Shown piece by piece: positions 1-8,539 of a stretch of DNA of 39,545 nucleotides. The position numbers were made by a program, and so were the translations under genes. The stretch covers positions 1 to 39,545 of the forward strand of contig SABV01000006.1 of the NCBI GenBank assembly GCA_009928855.1, in the 5' to 3' direction. Each line of letters starts with the position of its first letter. The first letter of the stretch is position 1. Below the pieces are notes generated by a model. It had not been told where the DNA came from, searched no databases, and was given only the letters and a program-made list of their open reading frames with translations. Source of the DNA: Erysipelotrichia bacterium (GTDB taxonomy: Bacteria; Muiribacteriota; Ozemobacteria; Ozemobacterales; Ozemobacteraceae).

Positions 1-425
1 GCGCTGAGAAGCTGTGAAACAGCTTCAACTTCCAGCAGATCCATTTTCCCGTGTAAAAAGGCTCTACGAGTAAATTCTCCTGCTTCAGCAGGCCTGGCAC
101 CGTGCTTTATAAGAAGTTGCAAGACTTTACTGACAACCACAGGATTACCATGGGTGGAAACTTCTGCAAGATCTTCACCAGTATAGGAGTGAGGGGCGAC
201 AAAAGTTGTCACAATAACCCGATCTGCAATCAAGCCCGTATCCGGTTCAACGACTGAGCCGAAATATGCAGAATAAGGCAGGGGGAAAGCTTTCTTTCCC
301 CCTGTTTTAAACAACTTTTTCAGGATCTTAAAGGTTTCCGGCCCTGATACGCGGATCAAACTGATTGCCGACCTGCCAGCAGGTGTTGAAACCGCGGCAA
401 TCGTATCAATCTGTGGATTAGACAT
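1..425 (-). CDS. mnmE: tRNA uridine-5-carboxymethylaminomethyl(34) synthesis GTPase MnmE, N-terminal part (runs off window)
   Basis: Manual reverse translation gives MSNPQIDTIAAVSTPAGRSAISLIRVSGPETFKILKKLF...HSYTGEDLAEVSTHGNPVVVSKVLQLLIKHGARPAEAGEFTRRAFLHGKMDLLEVEAV, the characteristic MnmE N-terminal domain; follows jag as expected. Confidence 0.93.
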   Translation of the reverse strand, partial: MSNPQIDTIAAVSTPAGRSAISLIRVSGPETFKILKKLFKTGGKKAFPLPYSAYFGSVVEPDTGLIADRVIVTTFVAPHSYTGEDLAEVSTHGNPVVVSKVLQLLIKHGARPAEAGEFTRRAFLHGKMDLLEVEAVSQLLS

Positions 426-1455
426 CTTCCTCCATGAACATTGGCACGGCACCTGAATTTTCGAACTTTTCAGAAAAATCTGAATCGTTCTCATCTGTCA
501 ATGGCTGCCAGTCAGCATTAGAATTACTTTTTTTCTTTTTTATCGGAGTAATGACAACGCGACGCATCGGTTCTGTTCCCTTAGAGAATGTCTCGATATC
601 GGTCCTGTCTTTTAGAGCCATGTGAATGGTTCTTCTATCGAGAGTAGACATTGGCTCAAGCTCTACCGACCTGCGACTTGCAACAGCTTTTTTGCACATG
701 CGGTTAGCCAGCATCATCAGGTTGCGATAGCGTTTTTCGCGATATCCCTGAGCGTCAAGAACGATTTTGGTGCGATCATCGTTACCTTTGTTGAAAATGA
801 TATTCATCAGATACTGCAAAGAATCGAGAGTTCGCCCTCTTTTTCCGATGAGTTGCGAAACATTTTCACCAGATGCCTCAATAACCCATGCGCCATCGCG
901 CACGAAGTCGTTCATTGTCAGATCTTCAATTCCTACGTTTGCCGCAACATCCTTGATCAGATCAAAAATTTCCTGATAACCGGGATTATTTTTGATTGCC
1001 TCAGTCACAGGCTCTCTTGGGCGATCAGGCAGATGAATTTCTTCTGCCACATCAGCTTCTGAGTCTTCACGGAAATCTCTTCCCTGGCCCCTGCCTCTAG
1101 AACGCGTATCTGATCGTCCAGAACGCCTTGGCTGGCGCTGTCTGGATTCGCTTTCGCGTTCTGATGACACTCTGTCATCTCTAGTCACATTACGGGGCAA
1201 AGCGGCATCGACATCTCTGGGTGCCCTGTGTTCAACGGCCTTTTCGGCAATTACAGGCGCCGGTTTTTCACCGATGGCAAACCTTATTTTAAATTCCTGT
1301 TTGCCTACAAATCCGAAAATGCCACGGGCCGGGGCAGACAACACCTCAGAAGAAACAACAACTTCATTGTCATTAAGCTCAGCATTGGCGATTCCTCGCG
1401 CTTCTTCTTCTGTTTTCGCAGTAATTTCAATAGTTCTGGTAGTATTCAAGTTCAC
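418..1455 (-). CDS. jag: Jag/KhpB-type RNA-binding protein (Jag_N + KH + R3H). GTG at 1455 overlaps the yidC stop; TTG at 1449 fits the AAGGAGG Shine-Dalgarno spacing better
   Basis: Jag_N-like 'ARGIFGFVGKQEFKIRF', KH 'LIGKRGRTLDSLQYLMN', R3H-like C-terminus; located directly downstream of yidC. Confidence 0.93.
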   Translation of the reverse strand: MNLNTTRTIEITAKTEEEARGIANAELNDNEVVVSSEVLSAPARGIFGFVGKQEFKIRFAIGEKPAPVIAEKAVEHRAPRDVDAALPRNVTRDDRVSSERESESRQRQPRRSGRSDTRSRGRGQGRDFREDSEADVAEEIHLPDRPREPVTEAIKNNPGYQEIFDLIKDVAANVGIEDLTMNDFVRDGAWVIEASGENVSQLIGKRGRTLDSLQYLMNIIFNKGNDDRTKIVLDAQGYREKRYRNLMMLANRMCKKAVASRRSVELEPMSTLDRRTIHMALKDRTDIETFSKGTEPMRRVVITPIKKKKSNSNADWQPLTDENDSDFSEKFENSGAVPMFMEEDV

Positions 1456-3083
1456 TCCTCCTTAATGGCGGCCGCGATGCGGTTAGCCTGGAACTGCTGT
1501 AACAAACCGATAACACTGCTGGCAAACCAATAAACCAGCAAACCCGCCGGCAGAGACCAGGTAATGACAAACATGAACATCGGCATGAAGGCCATCATCT
1601 GCTGCTGTTGAGGATCTGTCATCTTGCCCTGCTGATAATACATCAAAGCTGCAATGGCAATTGGCAGAATAAGGAGCGGGTCTCCCTTGGAAAGGTCAGA
1701 AATCCACAGGAATGGAGTTTTGCGAAGTTCAACTGCAATTCTGATCGTGTTGTAAAGAGCGATAAGAATAGGCAACTGCAACAAAAGCGGCAAACAACCA
1801 CCGAGCGGGTTAACATTACTCTTTTGATAAAGCTTCAGAACTTCTTCGTTGAATTTCTGAGGATTATCTTTGTATCTGTCTTTAAGATCCTGGACTTTAG
1901 GCTGAATTTTTTGCATCTGAGCCATGGACTTGGTCTGTTTTAAAGTAAGCGGATAAAGCGCTAATCTCACAACCAGAGTGAGCAAAACTATCGCAAGACC
2001 ATAATTCGGAAACAGGTTATAAAAGAACTGAAGAACGCGCAACAACATGGTGCTGAGAAAGCCATATTCAGAAACTTGCTCAAGGTCATGTTTTTTGAGC
2101 TGATCAAGAATGATAGGACCAGCATAGACCTTGTAGGTAAAAGCCCTTGATTCTTTCGCTCCAAGGTTAAAAGCGGGCAACGAACATGAAATAACATTGC
2201 CAGTCTGCTTTTTACGTTTTTCATCTGTTGATTCGATTTCAAAAGCAGACGCTGATATTCTAGCGGGAGACTCAGATTCCAGGATTACGCAGAAATACTG
2301 ATCTCTGAGACCAATTCCCTTGAAGGCACCAGTCACAAAACCAGCCGCATTCAAGGCTTTAACATCAGTATGAGCCTCAGCAACGCCAGGTTTCAAGGCA
2401 AGAATGGTTGATGGCCCGAATGGATCCATGAAAATTCCAGGGCCAAAATTCAGTGACAAAGAACCGTTTTGTTCGTTCCCAACTGTGACCAGGCGTTCCT
2501 GGAGATTGCTTACAACATGTTCGACAGCAAAATGATAACTGTCGGCATAAAAGGTGTAACGAACGATTAACGAGAGAACCGGAGAAGCAGTCAAAACATC
2601 AGGGTTAGCGGGCATTTCGGCAGCAGGCAGCGAAACATTTGCAGTTGCTCTGACAACGATTTTTTCAGTTGTATTCTCTTCAAGCTCTACTGTGTATCCT
2701 GATCCTGAGAGACTTACACCATAAATTTCGCCGGCAAAAGCCTTTAAGGTCTCGGAGGCAATTTTATAGCCAAAGTCTTGAATAACAGGGGGGTAAATAT
2801 TTTCGTCAAAATTTCTGCCCTTCAAATGCAAAAGAGCCGGACTGCCCGTTTTGCCAGAAACAATAACCCGCACATAGGAAGTTTCAATGGAGGCGTCTTT
2901 CAGGCCATCTCCATCACAATCTTCAATCTTCGCCGAAGGCGCAGTCGAGACATTGGAAGGCTCTTGAGCAAAACCTGCAAAAACAGGAAAAAGCAAAAAA
3001 GCAATTAACAGAAACGAGCAGAAAAGCCTGCTCGTTGGATTTGCAAAAGTATCATAAATCTTTTTCAGGCTCATCTTAATCAT
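1452..3083 (-). CDS. yidC: Membrane protein insertase YidC with large periplasmic domain
   Basis: 543 aa; C-terminal 60KD_IMP region 'NYGLAIVLLTLVVRLALYPLTLKQTKSMAQMQKIQPKVQDLKDRYKDNPQKFNEEVLKLYQKSNVNPLGGCLPLLLQLPILIALY'; long N-terminal periplasmic domain typical of diderms. Confidence 0.97.
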   Translation of the reverse strand: MIKMSLKKIYDTFANPTSRLFCSFLLIAFLLFPVFAGFAQEPSNVSTAPSAKIEDCDGDGLKDASIETSYVRVIVSGKTGSPALLHLKGRNFDENIYPPVIQDFGYKIASETLKAFAGEIYGVSLSGSGYTVELEENTTEKIVVRATANVSLPAAEMPANPDVLTASPVLSLIVRYTFYADSYHFAVEHVVSNLQERLVTVGNEQNGSLSLNFGPGIFMDPFGPSTILALKPGVAEAHTDVKALNAAGFVTGAFKGIGLRDQYFCVILESESPARISASAFEIESTDEKRKKQTGNVISCSLPAFNLGAKESRAFTYKVYAGPIILDQLKKHDLEQVSEYGFLSTMLLRVLQFFYNLFPNYGLAIVLLTLVVRLALYPLTLKQTKSMAQMQKIQPKVQDLKDRYKDNPQKFNEEVLKLYQKSNVNPLGGCLPLLLQLPILIALYNTIRIAVELRKTPFLWISDLSKGDPLLILPIAIAALMYYQQGKMTDPQQQQMMAFMPMFMFVITWSLPAGLLVYWFASSVIGLLQQFQANRIAAAIKEE

Positions 3084-3138
3084 CTCTGGTTTCTAACTCT
3101 CCGGCTTGAATTAGTTAAAAAATAACAAGGCTTTCCGA

Positions 3139-3375
3139 TTACTTCACCGGATCAAAACCGCCCTGACAGAAAGGGTTACATCTGCAAATCCGCCAGCAGC
3201 CCATCAAAGAACCTTTAATCAGGCCATATTTTTCTATGGCTTCATAGGTATAATGTGAGCAACTTGGTGTAAACCTGCAGGCTGCACCCAGGATTGGAGA
3301 CAGAAATCGCTGATACAAACGAATAAGCTTCAGGCCTGCTCTGACTGGAAAAGCAAAAGGACGCTTATCTGTCAT
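3139..3375 (-). CDS. yidD: Membrane protein insertion efficiency factor YidD
   Basis: 78 aa '[61 protein letters not shown]'. Confidence 0.97.
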   Translation of the reverse strand: MTDKRPFAFPVRAGLKLIRLYQRFLSPILGAACRFTPSCSHYTYEAIEKYGLIKGSLMGCWRICRCNPFCQGGFDPVK

Positions 3376-3773
3376 GCGACAACTGCCGGAAGTCTGATGC
3401 GTTCGATTTTATCAAAGGCCCAACTACAAGTGGCTTCTAATGTAGAGAAAGGGAGCTCACTGCATGGCTTACTCACACAAAAGACAATCTCAGCCGATTC
3501 AGGCAGAGATTCAGCTCTTCTGATGATTTCTTTGATTCTTCGCCTCAATTTGTTGCGTTCAACAGCTTTACCGAAACGCTTCGGAACCGATATTCCAAAT
3601 CTGAAATCGATTCCTGAAACTTTTCGATAACAAAAGCCCAGCCCATTCCGAAAGAAGCGCGTTCTTGTCTCAAAAACACGCTGGAAATCGGAATGGGCAC
3701 GCAACGTGGTGCGACCACTGTTCTGGGTTCTCCCCACTCGGCAAAAGTCAGACGCTAAGTTTCTTGCGACCAC
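3372..3773 (-). CDS. rnpA: Ribonuclease P protein component (start uncertain: GTG at 3773 overlaps rpmH; GTG at 3737 does not)
   Basis: '[30 protein letters not shown]' RnpA signature; between rpmH and yidD. Confidence 0.93.
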   Translation of the reverse strand: MVARNLASDFCRVGRTQNSGRTTLRAHSDFQRVFETRTRFFRNGLGFCYRKVSGIDFRFGISVPKRFGKAVERNKLRRRIKEIIRRAESLPESAEIVFCVSKPCSELPFSTLEATCSWAFDKIERIRLPAVVA

Positions 3774-3882
3774 GCAGTCTGCGTCGTTTCAGAACATTGC
3801 GACCGCTGACAGTGGCCATTCTTTTTCTGAAGCCGTGAGTTTTTGCACGTTTTCTTTTGTTCGGATTATAGGTAAAGCTCAT
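3748..3882 (-). CDS. rpmH: 50S ribosomal protein L34
   Basis: Not in the ORF track; reverse translation gives [44 protein letters not shown] (44 aa), preceded by AGGAG. Confidence 0.96.
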   Translation of the reverse strand: MSFTYNPNKRKRAKTHGFRKRMATVSGRNVLKRRRLRGRKKLSV

Positions 3883-3921
3883 GGTTTATCTCCTGAGATT
3901 GAAGTCTGAATAGAGGGATTC

Positions 3922-3950
3922 ACTATATACCATTTACAAAACATTGTCAA
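3922..3950 (-). promoter_or_regulatory. Sigma70-type promoter for the rpmH-rnpA-yidD-yidC-jag-mnmE cluster
   Basis: Reverse complement reads TTGACA-N17-TATAGT, about 40 nt upstream of the rpmH ATG. Confidence 0.85.
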
Positions 3951-4304
3951 CTGCTAACCTCACTTTAAAAACCAGACAAAGGGCTATCACTGGTCAACAC
4001 AGACAAAGAAGGTGTACACAAGCATTCAAAAAACCCCAAACATTTTCGCCTTTTCAGATTTTTGACTACAAAATTAAATACTGCCTAGCAAAACAATCTG
4101 TTCAGTTCACTTATGTTTTTTTCAAACAAAATAAAACAAAAAAGCCACAACATTGCGGGTTTTAAAAAAAATAATAAACAATTCATGAATTTTTTCGATA
4201 TATTCTGGTTTTGTGCTATTTACCTTACAGGCATTTTATAATATTGTGGTAACATGCAAGCACATGGATAGTCGGACATAAACAAGGAAAGAAGGAAAGA
4301 TATC

Positions 4305-5753
4305 ATGGCTACAAAAGCTGATAAAAGTAAAAAAGAAGGCGCCAAAACTTTTAAAGTAGACTGCGCCTGGGACAAAGTCAAACCCACCGAGCTCAAGCAA
4401 CTCGAAAAACGCTCACAGGATTACATCGAATTTATAAACGCATGCAAAACCGAGCGCGGCACTATTGAATTTATCGAAACACGGGCACAAAAGGCCGGTT
4501 TTACGCTTCTGCCAACACTTGGAAAAGGCAAAAAGCTCAAACCGGGCAGCAAAGTCATGTTTATTAACAAAAACAGAGCTCTCGGCATGGCAGTAATAGG
4601 AAAAAGGCCGGCCAGCGAAGGTTTTAGACTCATCGCAGCCCATCATGATGTTCCTCGCATAGATGTCAAGGCAACACCACTTTATGAAAAGCACGGACTG
4701 GCACTTTTCAAAACCCACTATTATGGTGGAATCAAAAAGTTTCAGTGGGCAGCAATACCTCTCTCTCTGCATATCTTCGCCATTGACCGCAAAGGCAACA
4801 AACTGAGCTTCAGCGTTGGCGAAAACCCCGGAGACCCGGTATTTACAATTACAGACATAGCCCCACACCTCGGCAAAAAGATTCAATACGAACGCAAAAC
4901 AGCTGATGTTGTAAGTGGCGAAGAGCTCAATATAGTTGTTGGACATAAACCAGAAGAAATGGGCAAAGACCAGACAACTGAAACCCCGAACCGCGTAAAA
5001 AATGCAGTGCTCTGCCAGATAGAAAAACACTTTGGACTCACCGAAGAAGACCTGGCGTGGGCTGAAATTCGCGCCGTACCCGCAATGAAAGCCAGCGAAG
5101 TCGGTTTCGATCGCGCGCTCATCGGAGCGTACGGTCACGACGACCGCGCGTGCGTTGCGGCTGCTTTTGCAGCAATCAACGAACTGGGCGCACCAGAACA
5201 CACAGCGGCCATTCTACTGCTCGACAAGGAAGAAATTGGATCTGCTGGTCCGAACGGCGCCCAATCAATGATGGTAACCGATTTTCTCTCAATGCTTACA
5301 GAAGCCACATCGGGCGAAAGCACCTTTGCTGCAATCAGAACAGCAATCGGCGCCACCCAGGTGCTCTCTGCCGACACCAACGCTCCAATTGATCCAACCT
5401 TTGAGGGCGCATACGATCCGCTCAACTCGGGCGTAGTCGGCAAGGGCGTCTGGATCACCAAACACTCTGGCTCAGGCGGAAAGTCAGGCAGCAGCGAAGC
5501 AGACATAGAGTATCTGGCCTGCATTCGCAACATGCTGAGCAAAGAAAATATTCCTTATCAGTTCGGCGAAATGGGAAAAGTTGACGAAGGCGGCGGAGGC
5601 ACCGTAGCCTACATGCTTGCCAACCTGAATATGAGCGTGGTAGACATTTCACTGCCAACATTAAGCCTTCACTCACCATTTGAACTGATTTCAAAAGTGG
5701 ATTACCATTATTCTGTGAGCGCCTACAAGGCCTTTATGCAGAACCATTACTGA
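4305..5753 (+). CDS. M18 family aminopeptidase (aminopeptidase 1/ApeA-like)
   Basis: 482 aa; 'FRLIAAHHDVPRIDVKATPLYEKHGLALFKTHYYGGIKKFQW', 'LLDKEEIGSAGPNGAQS', 'SLPTLSLHSPFELISKVDYHYSVSAYKAF' typical of M18 peptidases; preceded by an AGGAAAG-type RBS. Confidence 0.92.
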   Translation: MATKADKSKKEGAKTFKVDCAWDKVKPTELKQLEKRSQDYIEFINACKTERGTIEFIETRAQKAGFTLLPTLGKGKKLKPGSKVMFINKNRALGMAVIGKRPASEGFRLIAAHHDVPRIDVKATPLYEKHGLALFKTHYYGGIKKFQWAAIPLSLHIFAIDRKGNKLSFSVGENPGDPVFTITDIAPHLGKKIQYERKTADVVSGEELNIVVGHKPEEMGKDQTTETPNRVKNAVLCQIEKHFGLTEEDLAWAEIRAVPAMKASEVGFDRALIGAYGHDDRACVAAAFAAINELGAPEHTAAILLLDKEEIGSAGPNGAQSMMVTDFLSMLTEATSGESTFAAIRTAIGATQVLSADTNAPIDPTFEGAYDPLNSGVVGKGVWITKHSGSGGKSGSSEADIEYLACIRNMLSKENIPYQFGEMGKVDEGGGGTVAYMLANLNMSVVDISLPTLSLHSPFELISKVDYHYSVSAYKAFMQNHY

Positions 5754-5773
5754 CCGACAAGATAGACAAAGCA

Positions 5774-5802
5774 GGGGGGCTGTCTCGCAAAGGCAGCCCC
5801 CC
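5774..5802 (+). terminator. Strong GC-rich hairpin between the M18 aminopeptidase gene and holA (no clear T-tract; attenuator or terminator)
   Basis: GGGGGGCTG-TCTCGCAAAGG-CAGCCCCCC inverted repeat, 9 bp perfect stem extendable by a GU and a GC pair. Confidence 0.55.
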
Positions 5803-5828
5803 ACCGATTTCTCAGGAGAGTAAAAATT

Positions 5829-6950
5829 TTGGATCAGGCAACCCTGGAAAAGCTTATTAAAAGCGGAAAGCTTGTTAGCCCCCTTTACGTTTTTGCGGGC
5901 CCCGAAGCTTTTTTAAAAGAAAAAGCATTTTCCATGATTGCTAACAAGCTGGTTCCCAAAGATGATCAGGCCGAGAATATTTTCAGAATCTCAACTAACG
6001 GCAAAGACCTGCCTGGCATCCTGAATCAGATTTTCAGTTTTTCATTCAATCCCAGTCCCAGAGTTTTTTTCATACAGGAGCTGGACTCTGCAGCAGCCAA
6101 GCAACGCAAGGATTTTCTGGAAAAATTACATCAAAACGGTATTCCGCCGGCAACCATAATAATCTTTCCTGTGTCAGACTCGCGAATAGCAACAGATATA
6201 GCAACAAAATTCAAACAACAGTCAGAGAAAATAGACTTTTGGGCGCCATTTGCGAACCAGCTTGGCGCATGGGTTAAACGCGAAACAGCAGAATTTGGCG
6301 CAGAAATCTCAAGTGAAGCGGCAGATTTATTGGTTGAATTAGCGGGTTCAGATTTGTCGCTTCTTCACCAGGAGCTTGAGAAACTCGCCATCGGCGCGGC
6401 TGGCGGTAAAATTGGCCTCGCAGAAGTAAAAAATGGCGTAGCTTATCTGCGCCAGGACAACATATTTGATTTTCTTGATGCATTTGGTCGGCGCAGCCTG
6501 GTCAAAACAATACGATGTATGGAAAGTCTCATAAACAGAGGCGAGGCTCCACAAAAAATATGGTTCATGCTCTGTAAGCAGCTACGTGATTTCAGACTTT
6601 TCCACGAGATCTCAATAGACAGACCCGACATTTTTGAACCAGTCTTAAACCTGCTGCGCAAATACAAGCAGCACGCAAACAAGTCAGACTTCAAAGCAAA
6701 CCAGGAAAAGAAAAACATCACCGGAGAAATACAGCGACTAGCCGATGAAATGCCCGAAAACCTTGCAACAGCAGCCGGTTTAAGACACGCTGGCAAATTG
6801 CGCAATCTTCACATGGCTCTGAACTTCAGCTACTCTGAGTTGTTAAGAGCATGGCCGGCAATGATAGAAACCGATTTAAAACTCAAGTCTGGCGCACCTG
6901 ATCCTGGAGCCGCGCTGCAAAGCTTTGTCGCAGCAATGCTAAGTGATTAA
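5829..6950 (+). CDS. holA: DNA polymerase III subunit delta (TTG start)
   Basis: 'KLVSPLYVFAGPEAFLKEKAFSMI...VFFIQELDSA...NIFDFLDAFGRRSLVKTIRCMESLINRGEAPQKIWFMLCKQLRDF' HolA pattern; adjacent to rpsT as in many genomes; AGGAG upstream. Confidence 0.9.
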   Translation: MDQATLEKLIKSGKLVSPLYVFAGPEAFLKEKAFSMIANKLVPKDDQAENIFRISTNGKDLPGILNQIFSFSFNPSPRVFFIQELDSAAAKQRKDFLEKLHQNGIPPATIIIFPVSDSRIATDIATKFKQQSEKIDFWAPFANQLGAWVKRETAEFGAEISSEAADLLVELAGSDLSLLHQELEKLAIGAAGGKIGLAEVKNGVAYLRQDNIFDFLDAFGRRSLVKTIRCMESLINRGEAPQKIWFMLCKQLRDFRLFHEISIDRPDIFEPVLNLLRKYKQHANKSDFKANQEKKNITGEIQRLADEMPENLATAAGLRHAGKLRNLHMALNFSYSELLRAWPAMIETDLKLKSGAPDPGAALQSFVAAMLSD

Positions 6951-6968
6951 CCGCCCTAAAACCATAAA

Positions 6969-6997
6969 CCGGAAGCATACTTGAAGCAAGCTCCCGG
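6969..6997 (-). terminator. Candidate rpsT terminator hairpin
   Basis: Minus strand reads CCGGGAGC-TTGCTTCAAGTAT-GCTTCCGG followed by TTTATGGTTTT; 8 bp stem with one GU pair. Confidence 0.45.
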
Positions 6998-7044
6998 GTA
7001 AATGGCTAACAGTCTATCAGTTATCTAGATAACGGAATCGATTA

Positions 7045-7314
7045 TTATTTCTGCAGTCTGTTAACTGCCTTCATCAGACGGCTGATTTTTCTGGATGCGG
7101 TCTTCTGGTGAATGTGGTTGTTAGAAGCGGCTTTAGCAAATTTTTTGACAGCTTCTTTAGTAGCTTCTGCCACTTCAGCAGCCGGTTTTTTAGTTTCGGC
7201 GGCAGTAATGGCCTTCTTGCGGAGGGTCTTAAGTTCAGACTTGACGGACACCCGAAGAACATGACGACGGGCGGCTTTGCGAGCATTCTTTGCTGCTGAT
7301 TTAGTATTAGCCAT
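7045..7314 (-). CDS. rpsT: 30S ribosomal protein S20 (ORF extends to 7323; ATG at 7314 preferred)
   Basis: MANTKSAAKNARKAARRHVLRVSVKSELKTLRKKA...NHIHQKTASRKISRLMKAVNRL. Confidence 0.97.
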   Translation of the reverse strand: MANTKSAAKNARKAARRHVLRVSVKSELKTLRKKAITAAETKKPAAEVAEATKEAVKKFAKAASNNHIHQKTASRKISRLMKAVNRLQK

Positions 7315-7350
7315 GACGATCACCTTTCATAGTTCGATATTGGAAATTCA

Positions 7351-7379
7351 ATGTTATCACGATGTTATTTTTTTTTCAA
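7351..7379 (-). promoter_or_regulatory. Candidate sigma70 promoter for rpsT
   Basis: Reverse complement reads TTGAAA-N17-TAACAT upstream of rpsT. Confidence 0.65.
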
Positions 7380-7479
7380 CTATATTTTAAGCGAATTGTA
7401 CATTTTTCCTGTGGTTAAACACAACAAACGCTGAGCACAATACCCCGGGACCTGTCGCGAGGTTGTACACACGCGAACG

Positions 7480-8514
7480 TTATTGCTTCGAATCTGCGGC
7501 AACAACCTTTGGAATAGAATAGACGCATAAAACATAATTTTTATCATCGGTATAGTAGCCCATTATTCTGCCATCTGGGCAAACAACACGCTTTCTGGGC
7601 AGATCGGGAGCAAGAAATGGCACGGTAAGCACATCGAGTTCGCCAAGATTTTTACCTTCATTTGAACAACGATACAAACGATCGCGGTAAATATTGCCAT
7701 TATTGTCGCAAGCAACCAGGTTTAAATAAATGTTTCCGGCCGCGTCTTTACCAAGAATTTTTCCGCCAACGTATCTCACGCCCTCATGTTCTTCAGTATA
7801 GGGAAAGCTTGCCAACACTACCTGGGTGGCTGGCGAAGCCACTGTGCGCAAATAAAGCTCGGCCAGTCGTTCGTCAATCTTCAACCCTATAAGAGTGCCA
7901 CTCGCATCACCATAAAGGCTCAACGTCTCGTCACACACATACTGTTCTTTAATTTCGCCATTGCTGCCAAAACGCAATATAGCCTGCATAATCGGGTGAT
8001 CAATAAGCAGATCGCCATCTGGTGAAAACTCTATCGAGTTAGCGCTGTTAAAACCTTCTATTTCAGATATTCTTTTACCGTCTGCGCCAGCCTGGTAAAC
8101 ATAGCCCGTTACTGCATTCAAAAACGCGAACGAACCGTCTGGGGCGACTGCAAAATCTTTTACCACCTGACCAAAATCCGTCAATGACACCGAGCGCTCA
8201 ACTTTGCCATCCGGCGTAAAAAGCTTCAGCAATCCATTGAGTGAATCAAGCACCCAGACTTTACCGCCATCAACCATTCTAAACGCCCACGGAACGCCTT
8301 CGCTTGTCACATCAGGATCTTCGTTACAACCACCAACATTCGCAAGCTCTTTCCCAAATGGGATTTTAAGATAGACGTCTGCCTGAGAGGCAGCAAACAT
8401 GCTCTTGTGGTAGTTTAGCGCGTTTATCATTTTAAACTCAGGCTCTGATGCGCCCGCCACAAGCACAGAGAAAACCAGCACACATATCAGTGTTATTTTC
8501 TTAAGCATTTGCAT
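7480..8514 (-). CDS. Secreted NHL/beta-propeller-like protein
   Basis: 344 aa; N-terminal signal peptide 'MQMLKKITLICVLVFSVLVAGASE'; repeated blade-like motifs 'VWVLDSLNGLLKLFTPDGKVERSV', 'DFAVAPDGSFAFLNAVTGYVYQAGADGK', 'NSIEFSPDGDLLIDHPIMQAILRFGSNGEI'. Confidence 0.7.
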   Translation of the reverse strand: MQMLKKITLICVLVFSVLVAGASEPEFKMINALNYHKSMFAASQADVYLKIPFGKELANVGGCNEDPDVTSEGVPWAFRMVDGGKVWVLDSLNGLLKLFTPDGKVERSVSLTDFGQVVKDFAVAPDGSFAFLNAVTGYVYQAGADGKRISEIEGFNSANSIEFSPDGDLLIDHPIMQAILRFGSNGEIKEQYVCDETLSLYGDASGTLIGLKIDERLAELYLRTVASPATQVVLASFPYTEEHEGVRYVGGKILGKDAAGNIYLNLVACDNNGNIYRDRLYRCSNEGKNLGELDVLTVPFLAPDLPRKRVVCPDGRIMGYYTDDKNYVLCVYSIPKVVAADSKQ

Positions 8515-8539
8515 ATCCTGTTTTTTCCTTTTTAATGAT

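Noticed and set aside
622-1062. 146-aa plus-strand ORF opposite jag
   Set aside because: Fully antisense to jag; no supporting motif.
3883-4304. Confident oriC call
   Set aside because: AT-rich and in a suggestive position, but no clear DnaA boxes and no dnaA nearby; kept only as a low-interest lead.
4413-5201. 262-aa ORF antisense to the M18 aminopeptidase
   Set aside because: Lies wholly opposite a confidently identified gene; Cys/Phe-rich shadow composition, no recognised motif and no convincing RBS.
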